The position numbers were made by a program, and so were the translations under genes. Shown in pieces: positions 10,685 to 22,321 of a stretch of 35,327 nucleotides of DNA (position 1 is the first letter of the stretch; every line of letters begins with the position of its first letter). Origin of the DNA: Haplomitrium mnioides (taxonomy: Eukaryota; Marchantiophyta; Haplomitriopsida; Calobryales); the NCBI GenBank assembly GCA_049999725.1, contig JBNGIS010016973.1:1-35327 (forward strand), given 5' to 3'. Under the pieces are notes generated by a model. That model had not been told where the DNA came from and made no database searches. It saw nothing but the letters and a program-made list of their open reading frames with translations.

Positions 10685-11330
10685 GGCTATTGAGGCTCTA
10701 GAGGCTCGGATGATCCAAGTGAACTCATTCGGGAGGGTGGATACGTGGCTTGATAGGAGTTTGCCAATAGCATCTTCTAAGATCCAACTTAGAAAAGTAT
10801 CGTACACCACTCAATTAATCCAACAAATCATCAATATTAGGTAGAGGATAGACATTCTTCACTGTTTGGTTGTTCAAACCTCAAAAATTTATACAAAGAC
10901 AAAATCCACCATCTTTCTTTAGTACAAAAAGTACTAGAGCTTCTCAAGGCAAAGTACTATATTGAATGAAATCCTTCTCAAGAAGATCCATCAATGTCTT
11001 TCAAAGCTACTCTAATTCTTGTGGTGATAATTGATATATAAGTTGACTTAATGCGCTTAGAAGTACTTAATGGTCTCAACTCAATCGAAAAAGGCATTCT
11101 CCGATCATCTGGTAACCTCTTTGGCAAATCCTTCGAAAACATTTGCAAACTCCTTGAAAATATCATATATCATTAAGGTAGGTGTACTTTTCCTCCCTTC
11201 TTACTCAAGTCCATGATGGGCTTGATCCAAACAGCAAAAACAAGCAACTCTTGCTCCACTGAATTAATATGTTGAATAGATTTTAAGCCTCTTTACCAAC
11301 GGTGTTGAACACCTCAATCTTGGCAAAATA
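10685..11330 (-). pseudogene. gypsy family I copy 2 RT N-part with internal deletion
   Basis: Right to left: KDLPKRLPDDRRMPFSIELRP (RT entry region, 10978-11166), then VLKKDGGFCLCINF, GLNNQTVKNVYPLPNIDDLLD and YFSKLDL, the fingers/palm start with its catalytic Asp at about 10790-10930. After a remnant of the RSGYxQ motif the sequence passes directly to RNase H near 10684. The palm motif YxDD, the thumb and the RNase H start are therefore missing, so this is an internal deletion. Copy 3 retains part of the missing region at 24190-24671. Confidence 0.8.
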
Positions 11331-12690
11331 ATAATCCAATATCAAGACCTTGTTAATTTTTTAGCTTTAAAAACCCTATTACAAAGTTATCTTCTACGAC
11401 TCTTCCGATACTTATCTCCACAAAGAATCGACATTTAGCCTTACATCAAGTTACAATATTTAAATGTCTTTCATACAAACTTGCTTACCTTGCTTCTTCA
11501 TGAATCTTTCATTTTTTTGACATGATAATCAGCCAACACTCTACTTGCTAACTATTTTACTTCAACTCCGAGACGATCCAACTTTTCAAGACATATATAT
11601 GTCCGAATTTTAGGCTGATAATAAACACTTGTTGGGAAAGTTCTTTAGCATTGTATGATTGTTGAGAATGGTACATCAACTTGCAACACTACAGCTTGGA
11701 CTAGAATTTCATTGGCTACTTCTCGCAAGCAAGAATAATTCAAATTCCCCCAAGTTTTCTTTCTCTCAACATAGTGTGCTTCAAAAACTCGTAGCCAAAC
11801 TTTATAGCTTGAAGGCAATGCTTTCTAGATTAGGAAAATGCCATATTATGCTAGGAAAATTCCATTTGTAACACATCAAATTGGGATTATATCTTGACAT
11901 AAAGAGCAAATGCCATCAAGTCAGCATGTCTCTTCTCCCATCCACTCCAATTCTTCAAATTACAAACTGCAACTTAGGACTGTTTTGAGGCATGGTGTCA
12001 TATCCACGCTTTTCACTTCTTTATCTCACCTTTCTTGAATTCTCACATTTGCTCTCCAATCTTCCCAACAAACTTTATATGTTTATCAATTATTATTTTT
12101 TTTGTTGTGGTGGGATGTTGATCATGGTATTCGACATACGCAAGAATCCCTTTTGTTCTCTTCAAACATTGCCTCCCCATTACCTCACCGATTGTTAATT
12201 TTACTATCAAAACATCTATGACAAATGTCATCATGAGCTAGGTCGCATATTCCTCCAATGGTCAATCTTTGTAGCCTCATTAACTCATATTTGAACTCCT
12301 AAATATCAGCTCTTCATTATTGGATACTTTTCATCATATTTTCACACTAGAAAGTTGTTTTACAATATCTTTATTATTGGCTTTGACCCGACTTTAGCCA
12401 TCTGACTATTAATATCCGATGATTAACACTAACTTTTCTTTGACAAGCAATTTCTTTGTTATTTTCAACTTTCAGCAACAAACTTGCTAGGACTCTTACA
12501 GAAACCTCAAAACTTTGCAAGAGAAGTGGGGTGAGAATGCTAGCTCCTTCCTTTCTTGACTATTTTCTACCTCACACACTCCTTCTCTCTACTACGCAAC
12601 ATCATTGCAAGCATCTTCTAATTCATTATATTTCCTTAATTGATAGCCATTAATTCTTGTAGGCAAAGACTCTTCTACCAATGTTGCAAA
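11331..12690. other. Unassigned degenerate sequence between two gypsy elements
   Basis: About 1.4 kb without a domain I can name. Position predicts protease/gag of copy 2 on the right-hand side, or the 3' end and LTR of the next minus-strand gypsy, but no active-site or zinc-knuckle motif is convincing. Minus-strand sequence 12043-12234 and plus-strand 11659-11871 are open for 60-70 codons without recognisable content. Confidence 0.35.
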
Positions 12691-12699
12691 CTCTATTGA

Positions 12700-13770
12700 T
12701 CTATTTGGAAACACTTGTGTCACCCAATAAGACCCTTCTCACCTTGTATGTTATTTTTATAGAAACAAATAACACCAAGAATTATACATTGTAGCAAGAT
12801 CTCCTTCTATTGCTGGAACGGATTGTAGTGTCTGATCATGCTTCTTTTTTTGCTTTTGTTGATAGTTTGTTTATCCTCTAAACAAATAACTTCCATCACT
12901 TGATCACATATATATTTTCATCCACCAATCTATGTTCTTCAATTTGGGTCTCGAGCATTGAAATTAATAAGGCGTTTGCTAGGTGGATATATTTTCCATC
13001 GTTCAATAGACTTATAATGCTAATTAGACCTTGCTGTCCGAAGTATGGTGTGGTCTTATGATGCTTTATCAAATACTTTTTTGTAAGAGCAAAAATTGTG
13101 GCATTGAGGAAAGGAGTTCCTTTATCGCACACCAACTCCAACAGACATCCGAATCTTGAAATAATATTCTCAAATATAAATCTAGCCACCCCTTCTATAG
13201 TGTTTTTCTTTAATTTTCCCACTTTGTGGCATAATCTATGGCCACCAACATGTATTGACAATGAGACCAATAAGTTGCTAGTTGAACAAGCCTAACAAAA
13301 TTGATTCCCCATTTCTCAAAAGGAGCTTAGAGTAGAATTGGTGTCAAAGGCCAATGCAATGATGATGTCGGCTGCCATGTCCTCTGGCAAAGATTACAAC
13401 TCTTTATGAATTCAGAAACATTGTGATGTATCTTCAGCCACCAACATCGGCTCTCCAAAATCTTATTTTCTGTATTTTTTGCAGCTAAGTGACCTTGTTC
13501 CATATCTTTGTGCAATAATAAGATTGTTGCTTTACACTCAGATTTCTCCAAACATCTTTTTAGTACCTCATCCAAACCCTTGTTTTTTTAGAATTCCTTT
13601 AAAAATAGTGTCAACAACACACTTGTGCATAAACATGGCTTGCTTTTCATCCAAGAGCTCTACTAGTATCAAATGGTTGATTAGATAATCTTGGATATCC
13701 TTGTACTCAGTGTTGGGTTTGATTAAAAATAAAGGCTCATCAGCCATCTGATTGTTCACTCACTTTTTTG
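12700..13770 (-). pseudogene. gypsy family II integrase
   Basis: Right to left: the HHCC zinc-binding region at 13327-13575 (LLLHKDMEQGHLAAKN, then CNLCQRTWQP) is largely preserved. The core at 12896-13270 keeps GGHRLCHKVGKLKK and the block ENIISRFGCLLELVCDKGTPF, including the second catalytic Asp (CDKG). The glutamate motif (NGQAE in relatives) is degraded to QQGLISI, so the catalytic triad is broken. The C-terminal part left of 12896 is poorly recognisable. The family differs clearly from copies 1-3. Confidence 0.85.
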
Positions 13771-14150
13771 TTGGCTTGCCTTCCAATCATGATAGAAAAT
13801 TGGCGTTCCCTTGTTGGACTCCCGACTTTACCATAGTCTAAAATTCAAATTCCTTGAGAAGAAGCACCACTCTCGCCAATCTCCATGACAAATGACTTTT
13901 GTTTATAATATACTTTAGCTCACTATGATCCATATAGAAGAAGAAAGAATAACCCATGAGATAATGTCAAAGTTTATAAATTGGGTAGATCATCTCCAAT
14001 CCTTCTCTTTTTATTATATGATAGTTTCATTATGGAGCAAATGGTCGTTGGTTGGCATAATAAATTGGGTGATCTCTCTTTCCTCCATCTATTTAGCTAA
14101 GCACAACTCCGATAGTTGTACCATGTTAATGTACACATGAATTTTCTTAA
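13771..14150 (-). pseudogene. gypsy family II RNase H remnant
   Basis: Right to left: FYMDHSELKYIINKSHLSW, RLARVVLLLKEFEF and GNANFLS-LEGKP correspond to the family pattern (Asp-His, NKPxLTGRLARW, LLLQEFDF, ADxLSRLE). Stops occur near 13838 and 13780. Upstream the RNase H N-terminal part is not clear. Confidence 0.75.
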
Positions 14151-15200
14151 ACTAATCTTATACTTTCATTACTAAAGAAGTAGTTAGCTTTCTAACACAA
14201 CTCTGTCTATACCTATTCCATATCATTCCTTAACAATCAGGTCAATGGTTATGCTATCAAATTGTAACCCTTGACCATTTTTCTATAGTAACCCACAAAA
14301 CTCAAAAACAATCGCAACGTCATCAAGTTATACAAGATATGCAGATTGATAATAGTTGTCACTTTAACACTTCTTTAGATAAAGATAGATTTGGAACTCC
14401 TTACATTTCTGAAAACCTTTTCAAAGCAACTTGGATGGTTCTCCAACTTTGAATACACAAAATTTATCCAAGAAGACCTCTACAAACACTAAAAGGTACT
14501 CATGGAAAGATGTCGTCATCACTTTGGTAAATGTTGTTGGTGCACTACATTATCCAAATGCCATAGCTTTGTAAGCATACGCTCATCAATCTATCGCAAA
14601 CATTGTTTTTTCCTAATCATTTGCATGTATGAACATTTCGTTATACTCAATAAATCCATCCATAGATGAACAACATTACTTCCCTACCACAACATCCAAA
14701 ATAATATTAATAAAAGACATCGAATGATAATCTTTCTTTGTAGCTATATTTGACTTTCAGAAGTCCTCGCATGCCTGAATCTTCCCTTCCTTCTTTGGGA
14801 CAATAATGATGGGCAACACCCGCTCCAAAATTTTGATTGGGAATATGAGTCTACATCCAACAATTTCTGAGTTTCCTTATACTTTTAACCAATAGTTGGA
14901 ATTGAGATAATATTGGAGTTGAACAATCAAAACTGCATTTTTTTTTCAAATAAGTCCAATTTCGACAAACTTTGGATAACACTCCCTTCATATCCTTATA
15001 ACTCCAAGCAAATATGTCACGATATTCCACCAACAACTTCTTATACACCTCCAATTCACTAACCACTCTTTTCTTGAAGACTTTCAATAACTTTGGCTCT
15101 CCGTCTATCTCGATGTTTTGTATTTGAATCTCATCTTTGGTTGTGATTCCTTCATGAGGCATATCCAACTCAGGCAGGCCGGTGGCCCAACATCCAGTAC
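14151..15200 (-). pseudogene. gypsy family II reverse transcriptase remnant
   Basis: Right to left: LVEYRDIFAWSYKDMKGV (15000-15060), the conserved entry block of this RT class; VPKKEGKIQACEDF and ATKKDYHSMSFINIILD (14700-14800); SSMDGFIEYNEMF (about 14630-14670, the FMDGYSGYNQ motif); AMAFG near 14570; and VEVFLDKFCV near 14470 in place of the YxDD box, where the second Asp is Lys. Stops and frame changes are frequent. RT activity is excluded. Confidence 0.85.
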
Positions 15201-15539
15201 GATTTTTCCTTCAAGGTTTTCATTTACTCCAAATGGAAGATCGTCCATAATATTTACTCCATATTTGTTATTGATCTGGAAGAGATCTTGTTGTGGCTCC
15301 TCTCTCCCTTCCTATTCTAAATTATTGGGTTGAACTTATACCTATATAACTTAGATTTCCGTAAGTTTTCAACCCATTAAAATTTGGCATATATTTGAAA
15401 ATTGGCCTTCTCATCTTACGACCAATCTTATGTATATCCAATTCTATTCTAGTTCTCTTTGATAAGCTTCCTTTGTCAATAGCAAGCTAACTTTTGGACT
15501 ATTGCCAAATGCTAGCCATTTCTTTCTCCAATCAGCTAC
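15201..15539 (-). pseudogene. gypsy family II PR-RT linker
   Basis: Minus-strand sequence joining protease to RT, with readable pieces (NKYGVNIMDDLPFGVNENL near 15210-15270) but no enzymatic motif. Stops are frequent. It is assigned by position between the two recognised domains. Confidence 0.55.
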
Positions 15540-15860
15540 CTCTCCAACCTGATGTAACCAAGGTCAACCTAAAAGAATTGAATATGAACTTTTCGTATGC
15601 AGTTGGATCACGATATAATTTAGCCAAAAAGTCACTCCCACAACCATCATGGATATTGCTAGAATAATACCACATATAAATATTATGGTATGGTCTACCA
15701 TCTTCAAAATTTTCCTTATCGACTTGAGCCCTTTAATTTCCAAATCTTTCATTGTTTGTTCCATCATAATATTGACTCTTGATACTCCATCTGCTGATAA
15801 AATTTTAGTATTGCAATCTGCTATCTCAATATCAACTTTGGGTGCTCCAAAGTCATCTTG
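15540..15860 (-). pseudogene. gypsy family II protease remnant
   Basis: Right to left: TKILSADGVSRVNIMMEQTM is the active-site block (relatives have I-D-G-G-S-G-V-N-I-M), with the glycine context altered. LEIKGLKSI follows, and at the end SYSILLG-PWLHQVGEVADW matches the conserved ILGRPWLH protease end. One frame (15564-15767) is open for 67 codons. A stop falls at the Arg of GRPWLH. Confidence 0.8.
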
Positions 15861-16260
15861 AACTCTGACTCATATCATATTCACTTTGGGTAACTTAGAT
15901 GTCATCATTCTCCAAGAACCAAATCAACAAATAACACGTTTTGATATAGAAAAAGCTCATACTAACTCATTGAGTGTGATGTTGGCTTTTTGGCTTCTAA
16001 TATTAGTTATTAAGTTGCATAGAGGCACAATTTGGTCTACTCAAACTTTTGATAATCGAGTATTTGGAAGCCAACTTGTTTATGAAGTTCTTTTTGCAAG
16101 TTAGTTTTCACTTTTTTAAACACATCGTCATTCAAATAATCTATGTAGCTAGATAGAGTTTGTTTATAGTTATTGTCACACCATTCCATGTAAATTTCTA
16201 TTTTTAAGTATTTTGAGTTTTTCATCTTTTTGTGACTAAGTATATAAGACCATGCATTCT
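15861..16260 (-). other. Possible gag tail of gypsy family II, not recognised
   Basis: Position upstream of protease on the minus strand predicts gag. A minus-strand frame at 16037-16225 has lysine-rich sequence, but no zinc knuckle or capsid motif is visible. Assignment is by context only. Confidence 0.3.
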
Positions 16261-18239
16261 TATTGAAAGGTTATTTTTTGATGTCACTTCGTATGAACCA
16301 AGAGGAGAGCTAGGGTATTGCAGCTCCTAGAGAAGCATGGATTCCTTATAAGCAAAGGTGTGCTGGTTCCAATATCGAAGAGATCAATATTTGAAATTCT
16401 TGAGAAGTTATAAGCTAAGAAAAACACATCAAAAGATTTGACATTTCTATGTGAAGCATCCATGGTATCTTAGAGGATTGTGAGTAAGAAATTTGATCAA
16501 AGAGTTGAGGGTATTTGTGGTAGCTCAAATTGATAGAGATTGCGCGATTTTGTTCCAGATCTAATTTGTGTTGCTGAAGCCATGCAGAATCTTGATACGT
16601 AAAGAAGCTCTTTAGAAAAAATTGAAGGTTCTCCTTGTGCTTGTTTTGTTTTGCAAAGTTTTACTCATCTTTGTTTTCATATTAGCAAGAGAAATTTGTT
16701 GATTGTTCAATCAAAGAGAGTTTGTGGCTAACTCATTGTCAAGCAGTAGAAATTCTAGTTGGCTCTTTATCAAGCAAGTAAAAATCCTTGAGCAGAGGTC
16801 AAGATGTAAGCATTGAGATCTCTACCAAATCTTTACCAAATCCAAGATTGATTCTAGTCAAGGAGTTTTGTGGAGACCCTGTAGGTCCACTACAAAGGTA
16901 ATCTTAGTTCTGAGAAAAATTGAGGATCAAATTAAGACAAGGCTTAGGCAGTTTGAGAGACTTGCTAAGAGATACTCCCAACTCTATGGGGAGTCACTGT
17001 CAGTTCTTGCTGAATATGCCCATTTGTTAAAACATATATGTTTAGCGATTACCATTGAGCACTTGAGCAGGAAATTGGACTACCCAAGGAAAGATTGGAG
17101 AAATCAACAGGTGAAGAAATAGATGAATCAACTTTTCTGAAGCATATTTATTGCAAGGAGAAGAGGTTACTCGCAACAATTTGTTTTAACCGCTGAAATC
17201 AGAATTGTGAGTCCAAAATAAAATAGAGTTTCTATTTATTGAGGCCCTACAAATTTTCGCTCAAGAAGGATATTTGATTTCTTGATTGTTAGGCACTGAT
17301 TGAAGAAGGATTTTGTAAACGAGGCCGTAAAGTTGAGCTGTGAGTATATATGATGTCTACAGGTCTTTCTCATATAGTGCCATTTTCTTAAAGAGCATTC
17401 ACATTAGAGGAATTTGTTGAGCAAAACAGATATGTAGAAAAGCTGCGCGACAAAATTTCATAATCACAAACCTTTATTGAGTTGAAGGCCAATTGAGTTG
17501 ATGCATAGCTCATGGTATGTGTTTTATCATTGTTTGATTTGTTGTTGGGAGCCAGTGGGCTTGCAAGGTTGAGAACCTTGGGCAGTGTTCACTGGAGAAG
17601 TACTTGACGTCTGAGAGCACTACACCTTTTGTCATGGAGCAAGATCAGGGTTTAAGAATAAAGAGTAGAGATCCATGTTTGCAAATAAAGAGTAGAGAAG
17701 CCAAGACATAATACAACAAAGGAGATTGCTCCGTTTTGGGATGATAGGACAACCTTAGGCTCACCCGGAAGAGCACCATACTATATTTGTAGGTGAGAGG
17801 TTCAAAAGAGACCCACTACTAGAAATCTGTTTGCAACATAGAGCAAGAGTAATTGAACTATAATCAATTCAAAAACAAAATTTTGGGTGAAAATTACAAA
17901 ATTTTTGAAACCAAAGAAAGGTTGAACCTGACCCTCTACTGAGATGTGCAAGGGTGGTGAGAAAGTCCACCATCATGCTCCTAAGGCGTATGTTATCTAA
18001 AAGCCCAGATTTTTTAAGAAGGGCTTACACAAACAATTAGTGTTTATTAGTGTTCACTAACAAGAGACCCAAACTATTGCCAATAGCTTTGTTATGCTTG
18101 GTATAAGTGCCACCCAACCAGACATAGAAAATGTCTCTAAACGCAAGCATATGTTTCAACAAACTTATCAAATTTATATAAGCTTCTTCATTGTTATGGA
18201 ATCTTGCATCTCTTAGCATGATAGTTTGTGTGTCTTCAA
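16261..18239. other. Unassigned 2-kb stretch
   Basis: No gene can be supported. The plus strand between 16290 and 17130 has a patchwork of protein-like frames separated by stops and shifts (SKGVLVPISKRSIFEILEKL near 16350, the 84-codon frame 16868-17122 with basic, coiled-coil-like content), which could be a decayed exon or transposon of unknown type. A minus-strand frame at 18037-18219 (60 codons) is likewise unrecognised. A tRNA-like segment at 17741-17825 is listed separately. Confidence 0.35.
17741..17825 (+). repeat. Possible tRNA-derived SINE head (A and B box)
   Basis: TTAGGCTCACCCGGAAGAGC (17755-17774) resembles a tRNA D-arm/A box, and AGGTTCAAAAGAGACCC (17798-17814) resembles a T-arm/B box about 44 bp downstream, a spacing found in tRNA-derived SINEs. 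No clean anticodon stem or acceptor stem is visible, so it is not a functional tRNA. It could be coincidence. Confidence 0.3.
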
Positions 18240-18478
18240 GAGAGAATCTTCTAACAAAGGTAAAGTCTTAGATCAGAAATGAAACCATCATAGAATCTTC
18301 CACCAAAGGTAAAATCTTAGATCAGAAATGAAACCATGAGAGAATCTTCAAGCAAAGGTAAAATCTTATATCATAAATGAAACCATAGGAGAATCTTTCA
18401 ACTAAGGTAAAATCATAGATAAGAATGAAACCATGAGAGAATCTTCCAACAAAGCTAAAATCTTAGATCAAAAATTGT
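18240..18478. repeat. 49-bp tandem array, 4.8 diverged copies
   Basis: The word GAATCTT recurs at 18244, 18293, 18342, 18391 and 18439 (spacing 49, 49, 49, 48), each followed by AAGGTAAA-like, ATCTTAGATC and AATGAAACCAT blocks. The last copy stops mid-unit exactly where the LTR starts. Confidence 0.9.
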
Positions 18479-19170
18479 AAAAGAACTTAAAGACAAACTC
18501 CAAATGAGTAAGAACTCATAGTAAACTCTAATAGAGTTCTTCGATCAAATGCCAACAAGCTAAGCCAAGCAAATCAAATCCCTTACAAGATAAGTGTAGT
18601 AGAGTTATACAACTCAAGGCCTAAGCTAAAGCCAAGAGTGCAAGCAAAAACCAAACAACCAAAGAACCCAAGTGATTTGAGAGGAACTCCAAAATGAAGA
18701 GTAGGGCTATGAAGCCCTTCTACTTATACAAGATAAGAAGGTGTCATTTCCCTTCCTTCACTTACAAGAACTTCCAATTTCAGCTCTAAAAGTGATCTTA
18801 TATTACTTCTTTAAAAGTAACTCTGAAGGCAAGTAATCTTGTCCCACTTCAACCCTTAAAGTAACCTCATACCACTTCACTTAAAGTAACTTCAAAGGCA
18901 AGTAAACTTCAAATGATTTCAAACCTAAAAGTGATCCTCTACTATTTCCTTCCCTCTTTTCTATTTTCGTATATACAACACAACATTCTGCTTGTACTAT
19001 TGCATAATCACCTCCTTCTAATCGACAACGTCCTTGTCATATTTGATGGTTTTAAGTAATCGAATAGCCTCTTGAAAATTTTCAAGGTTAGAATATGGAT
19101 TCTAAGTAGCATCAAGAACAGATAGCCCTTCCACAAAACTATATATCAAACTTTAGTATATCGCTTATAT
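18476..19170 (-). repeat. 3' LTR of gypsy family I copy 3
   Basis: Starts TGTAAAAGAACTTAAAGAC. It shares with 929-1511 the words CCAAGAGTGCA, CAACCAAAGAA, GGGCTATGAAGCCCTTCTA and AAGTAGCATCA. It lies directly 3' (minus sense) of copy 3 integrase. The internal boundary is approximate because integrase ends within about 20-30 bp. Confidence 0.85.
18720..18728 (-). promoter_or_regulatory. TATA-like box of family I LTR (copy 3)
   Basis: The minus strand reads TATAAGTAG at the place where the solo LTR has TATAAATAG, with conserved flanks. Promoter role is inferred. Confidence 0.45.
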
Positions 19171-19189
19171 TTGAAGACTCATTTAACCA

Positions 19190-20377
19190 AAATGTCATCC
19201 ACGTCATATTCTTCATGATCATCAAGAACTTTAGATGGAGGAGGAATTTGAACACTATTTGGAAAAGAAGATAGACTAGAAATAAGAGGATTAAGTTTAG
19301 AGACATAGATTACATGATGAAACTTCATATAGAGAGGAAGATCAAGTTTGTACGCAACGAGAGAAACAACTTGAGAAATTGAGAAATAACTTACGGACTT
19401 TAGTGTCTAGTGAAAAAGGAAGATCATGAGATAAAAACATAACTTAGCCACCTAAAATATAAGAGAAATCACAACCATGTTAATTGGCATATTTTTTTTT
19501 TTGCCAATTTTGAGCAATAAAAAGATGGTTCTAGACATCTTGCAAAAAAGAAGATCAATGAGACAAAAAAGTAGAAAGATTTAGAGTATTGGAAGAGAAA
19601 AGAGAAAGCAAACCATCGAGAACAAGAGGATGTTGATATCAATTATAAAAGAAAGAAGAAAATTTGGTATTTGTTTGTTTTGAGTTCTTGTATGCAAACT
19701 CTACAGCAAGTAAGAAACTATCCCAATTTGTGTGATGAGCGTTAATCAAAGCATATCCTCCAAAGTGTGATTTGCATGCTGAGTTTGCCCATCTGTTTGA
19801 GGATGATAAATAGTAGACATGGATAGTTTGGTACTCAAAAGTGTGAATAACGCTTGCCAAAACTTCCTAATGAATCGTAGATCTCTATCAGATATTAACA
19901 TCTTTGACATTCCATGATAACAAAAGACTATATCAAAGTAAATCTTTGCCAATTGTGGAGCATCTACCATATCCATCGTCAGTGCTAGATGAATATGTTT
20001 ACTTAGCTTTTCGTCAAACACCATAATGGCAGTAAACCTATGAGGCATGGTTGGAAATGAAGTGACAAGATCTAAACTTACATGCTCCCAACAAGCAATA
20101 AGAATCAGTAATGGTTGAAGACGACAAGCTAGTTTTTTATTTGAAGCATTGTTTTGCTGACAACTTTCACAAGAACAAATAAAGCCACAAACATCTTGAG
20201 CTAGGTTTGAGCACCACCAAGTATGTTGAACCAACTCCATAGTCTTGCCTACCCCAAGATTCCAAGAGATTGGAATGTCATGTACTTCTTGTAGACAAGC
20301 CATTCAAAGTGCATCATCTTGTTGAACATATATTTGATGACCTTGATAAAGAATGCCATCCTGAATGGAAAATATAT
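19190..20377 (-). pseudogene. gypsy family I copy 3 integrase
   Basis: The best preserved gypsy integrase here. A 185-codon frame (19746-20303) carries the zinc region (HDIPISWN: first His kept, second His changed to Asn; CESC kept) and the rve core. The first Asp is in HVSLDLVTSFP and the second in LISDRDLRF. The third residue is Gln instead of Glu in DGQTQHANH (relatives GQTE), so catalysis is lost by one substitution. The next frame (19639-19860) continues with NWDSFLLAVEFAYKNSKQ. The C-terminus near 19200-19240 reads LDDHEEYDVDDILVK then stop, which looks like the first residues of a chromodomain. Left of it lies the 3' LTR; on its right, block A interrupts the element at 20383. Confidence 0.88.
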
Positions 20378-20382
20378 GATAC
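20378..20382. repeat. Target-site duplication (left), gatac
   Basis: gatac occurs immediately left of block A and again at 23784-23788. The uninterrupted paralogue reads gatactcact at 10258-10267, with one copy. Confidence 0.92.
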
Positions 20383-22321
20383 TGTCAACCTCCTAGTCGG
20401 AGCCTTAACTCTTTTTCGACAGAGTTTCCCCTGATTAAGGGCTGACTTAGTGTTTCGGGACCTTTTATGGGAGGGGCTTTGCACCGAATGGACCCCACTT
20501 CCACTTACCAACTCTGGAGTGCTGCACAACACTCAACAACACCCAAACACAACCACCACTGCCCACAGATGCTGGTCGCACCCCTTCTTCAGGCCTTAAC
20601 CTCAGAAGGTGCCACTTGGAAGACAGGGAATGATAGAACAGAGCATCCGGTTCTTGGTTGCAGTGGTTTCTTATGGAGCCTTGGTTGATTCGTGGTTACC
20701 TCACAGTCTTGGCCACTAGCTTGCTATTGCTTCAACAACCCACCTGCTCATACACATCCATTTCCTCAAGCCACCCACGAATAGACTGTAATGCTGCGGA
20801 ACCACATTGTTATATAATTTTGGAATCCAGAACTAGACCCAATCACTTTGTTATACAAAAGAGAGCAAGTCCCAATATTCAATTACCACAATAACAATGC
20901 TGGTAGTCTTGACTTCCCCTGTCCGGGGTGTCCTCAGGATTGGACAAGTGAAATCTAGACCTTCTAAGACTAAGAATATCACAGAACTACAAACAGAACA
21001 CAAATCTAACTAGACACACATAAACATAGAGACACCTATACTTCCACGCTGCCCACCAACATTACAATCCTTTCACCCCTCAAGAATTGATCTTTTCCCT
21101 CCAACTTCCTTCAACTTCCTCCAGCAACTTCAGTCTTCCTCTTCCTCTTCACCCACGCACTCTCATCCAGATAGTTTTTCAACTTCCCTCGCGAGAAGCC
21201 CTGAATTTACTTCCTCAGGCTCGGAAGAGGATTTCTTTTACTTCCACCTCTGGAAGACAGTCCTCTCGACTGCTGGCCACCCACTCCACCTTGAACTTCG
21301 ACTGGATATTCTATGCAGCGCGCAGGCACTAACACAACCACTCCTCTCTTGACTCCACTTGAGATTTCTGACTAGAAATGCCCCCAAGCGCTCCTAGGAT
21401 TGATGCTCCTGCACAGACGATGCTAAGACGACCCCAAGACCCCCCTTGGCAGCCTCTCACGAATTCAAGACCGAAAGAATTCCCCCTCAACTTCAAGTGG
21501 CAATCCACCTCCAAATGCTGGTCCACCCGTGCAATGAGTCCACCTGGATCGCCTGAGACTCTAGAGCTCCACGCTTAGCGATTCTCAACGCCCCTCCAGT
21601 CCACCTCCACCCCCGCTGATCCCCCTGCACGAGTCCACTCCCACACTTGAATCTTGGCTGGAAATCTCTCCTCTCTCCCTCGCTGCCTCCTCCTCTTCGA
21701 ATTCCTCTCAAAACTCAACTTTGCATGAACAACAACCCTCTCAATCTGGCAGCGATCCTAGCTATACCCCCCATGCAGTGTGCGTCACTCCCAACGGTTT
21801 CTTGATCAAGAACGCATCTTTCCTCCTCGCTGGACTTGACCATTTTTCTCGTTGGCCTCTGTTTCTTGACCAACTGACACATGGCAGTCAGCCCGCATTT
21901 GACAGGTATCAGCTGAAGCCTTCAGAGGAGGATTTTCGGAGAAGGCCCAACTCAACTCTGCCTTCGACTCGTAGTGCTCTCCCTAAAGGATTTTCGACTA
22001 GACTCGCCTCGCCGCTGGACGCATCAGCAATCCCGTAGCAATCCCGATTGGAGTCCTTCAAAGTATCTTGTTGAGCGCAGAATAGAAGCTTGGTCGAAGG
22101 GATTTTTACCGCAGAGCAACTCGAAGGAATTCATTCGGAGAAGATTGGATTCGCAGCAGAAGGGTTACCCGACGCAATCCCGCGGCTGATTCGTAAGTTT
22201 TCATTGAATCTCTTCGTTGTGTTGCCCCCGACATCGCCCGCAAACCCTCGAAGCCGCCGTGCTTCCGCAAGCGCTCGCGGACACTCACAGGACGCCACGT
22301 CATTCGCAACTTTCCTCGTAA

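Noticed and set aside
13098-13295. 65-codon plus-strand frame
   Set aside because: Antisense to the family II integrase core, which has clear motifs on the minus strand.
17741-17825. Functional tRNA gene
   Set aside because: No paired acceptor stem or convincing anticodon arm; at best a relic or SINE head.
18240-18478. CRISPR-like regular spacing
   Set aside because: The whole 49-bp unit is repeated, with no unique spacers; it is an ordinary tandem repeat in plant DNA.
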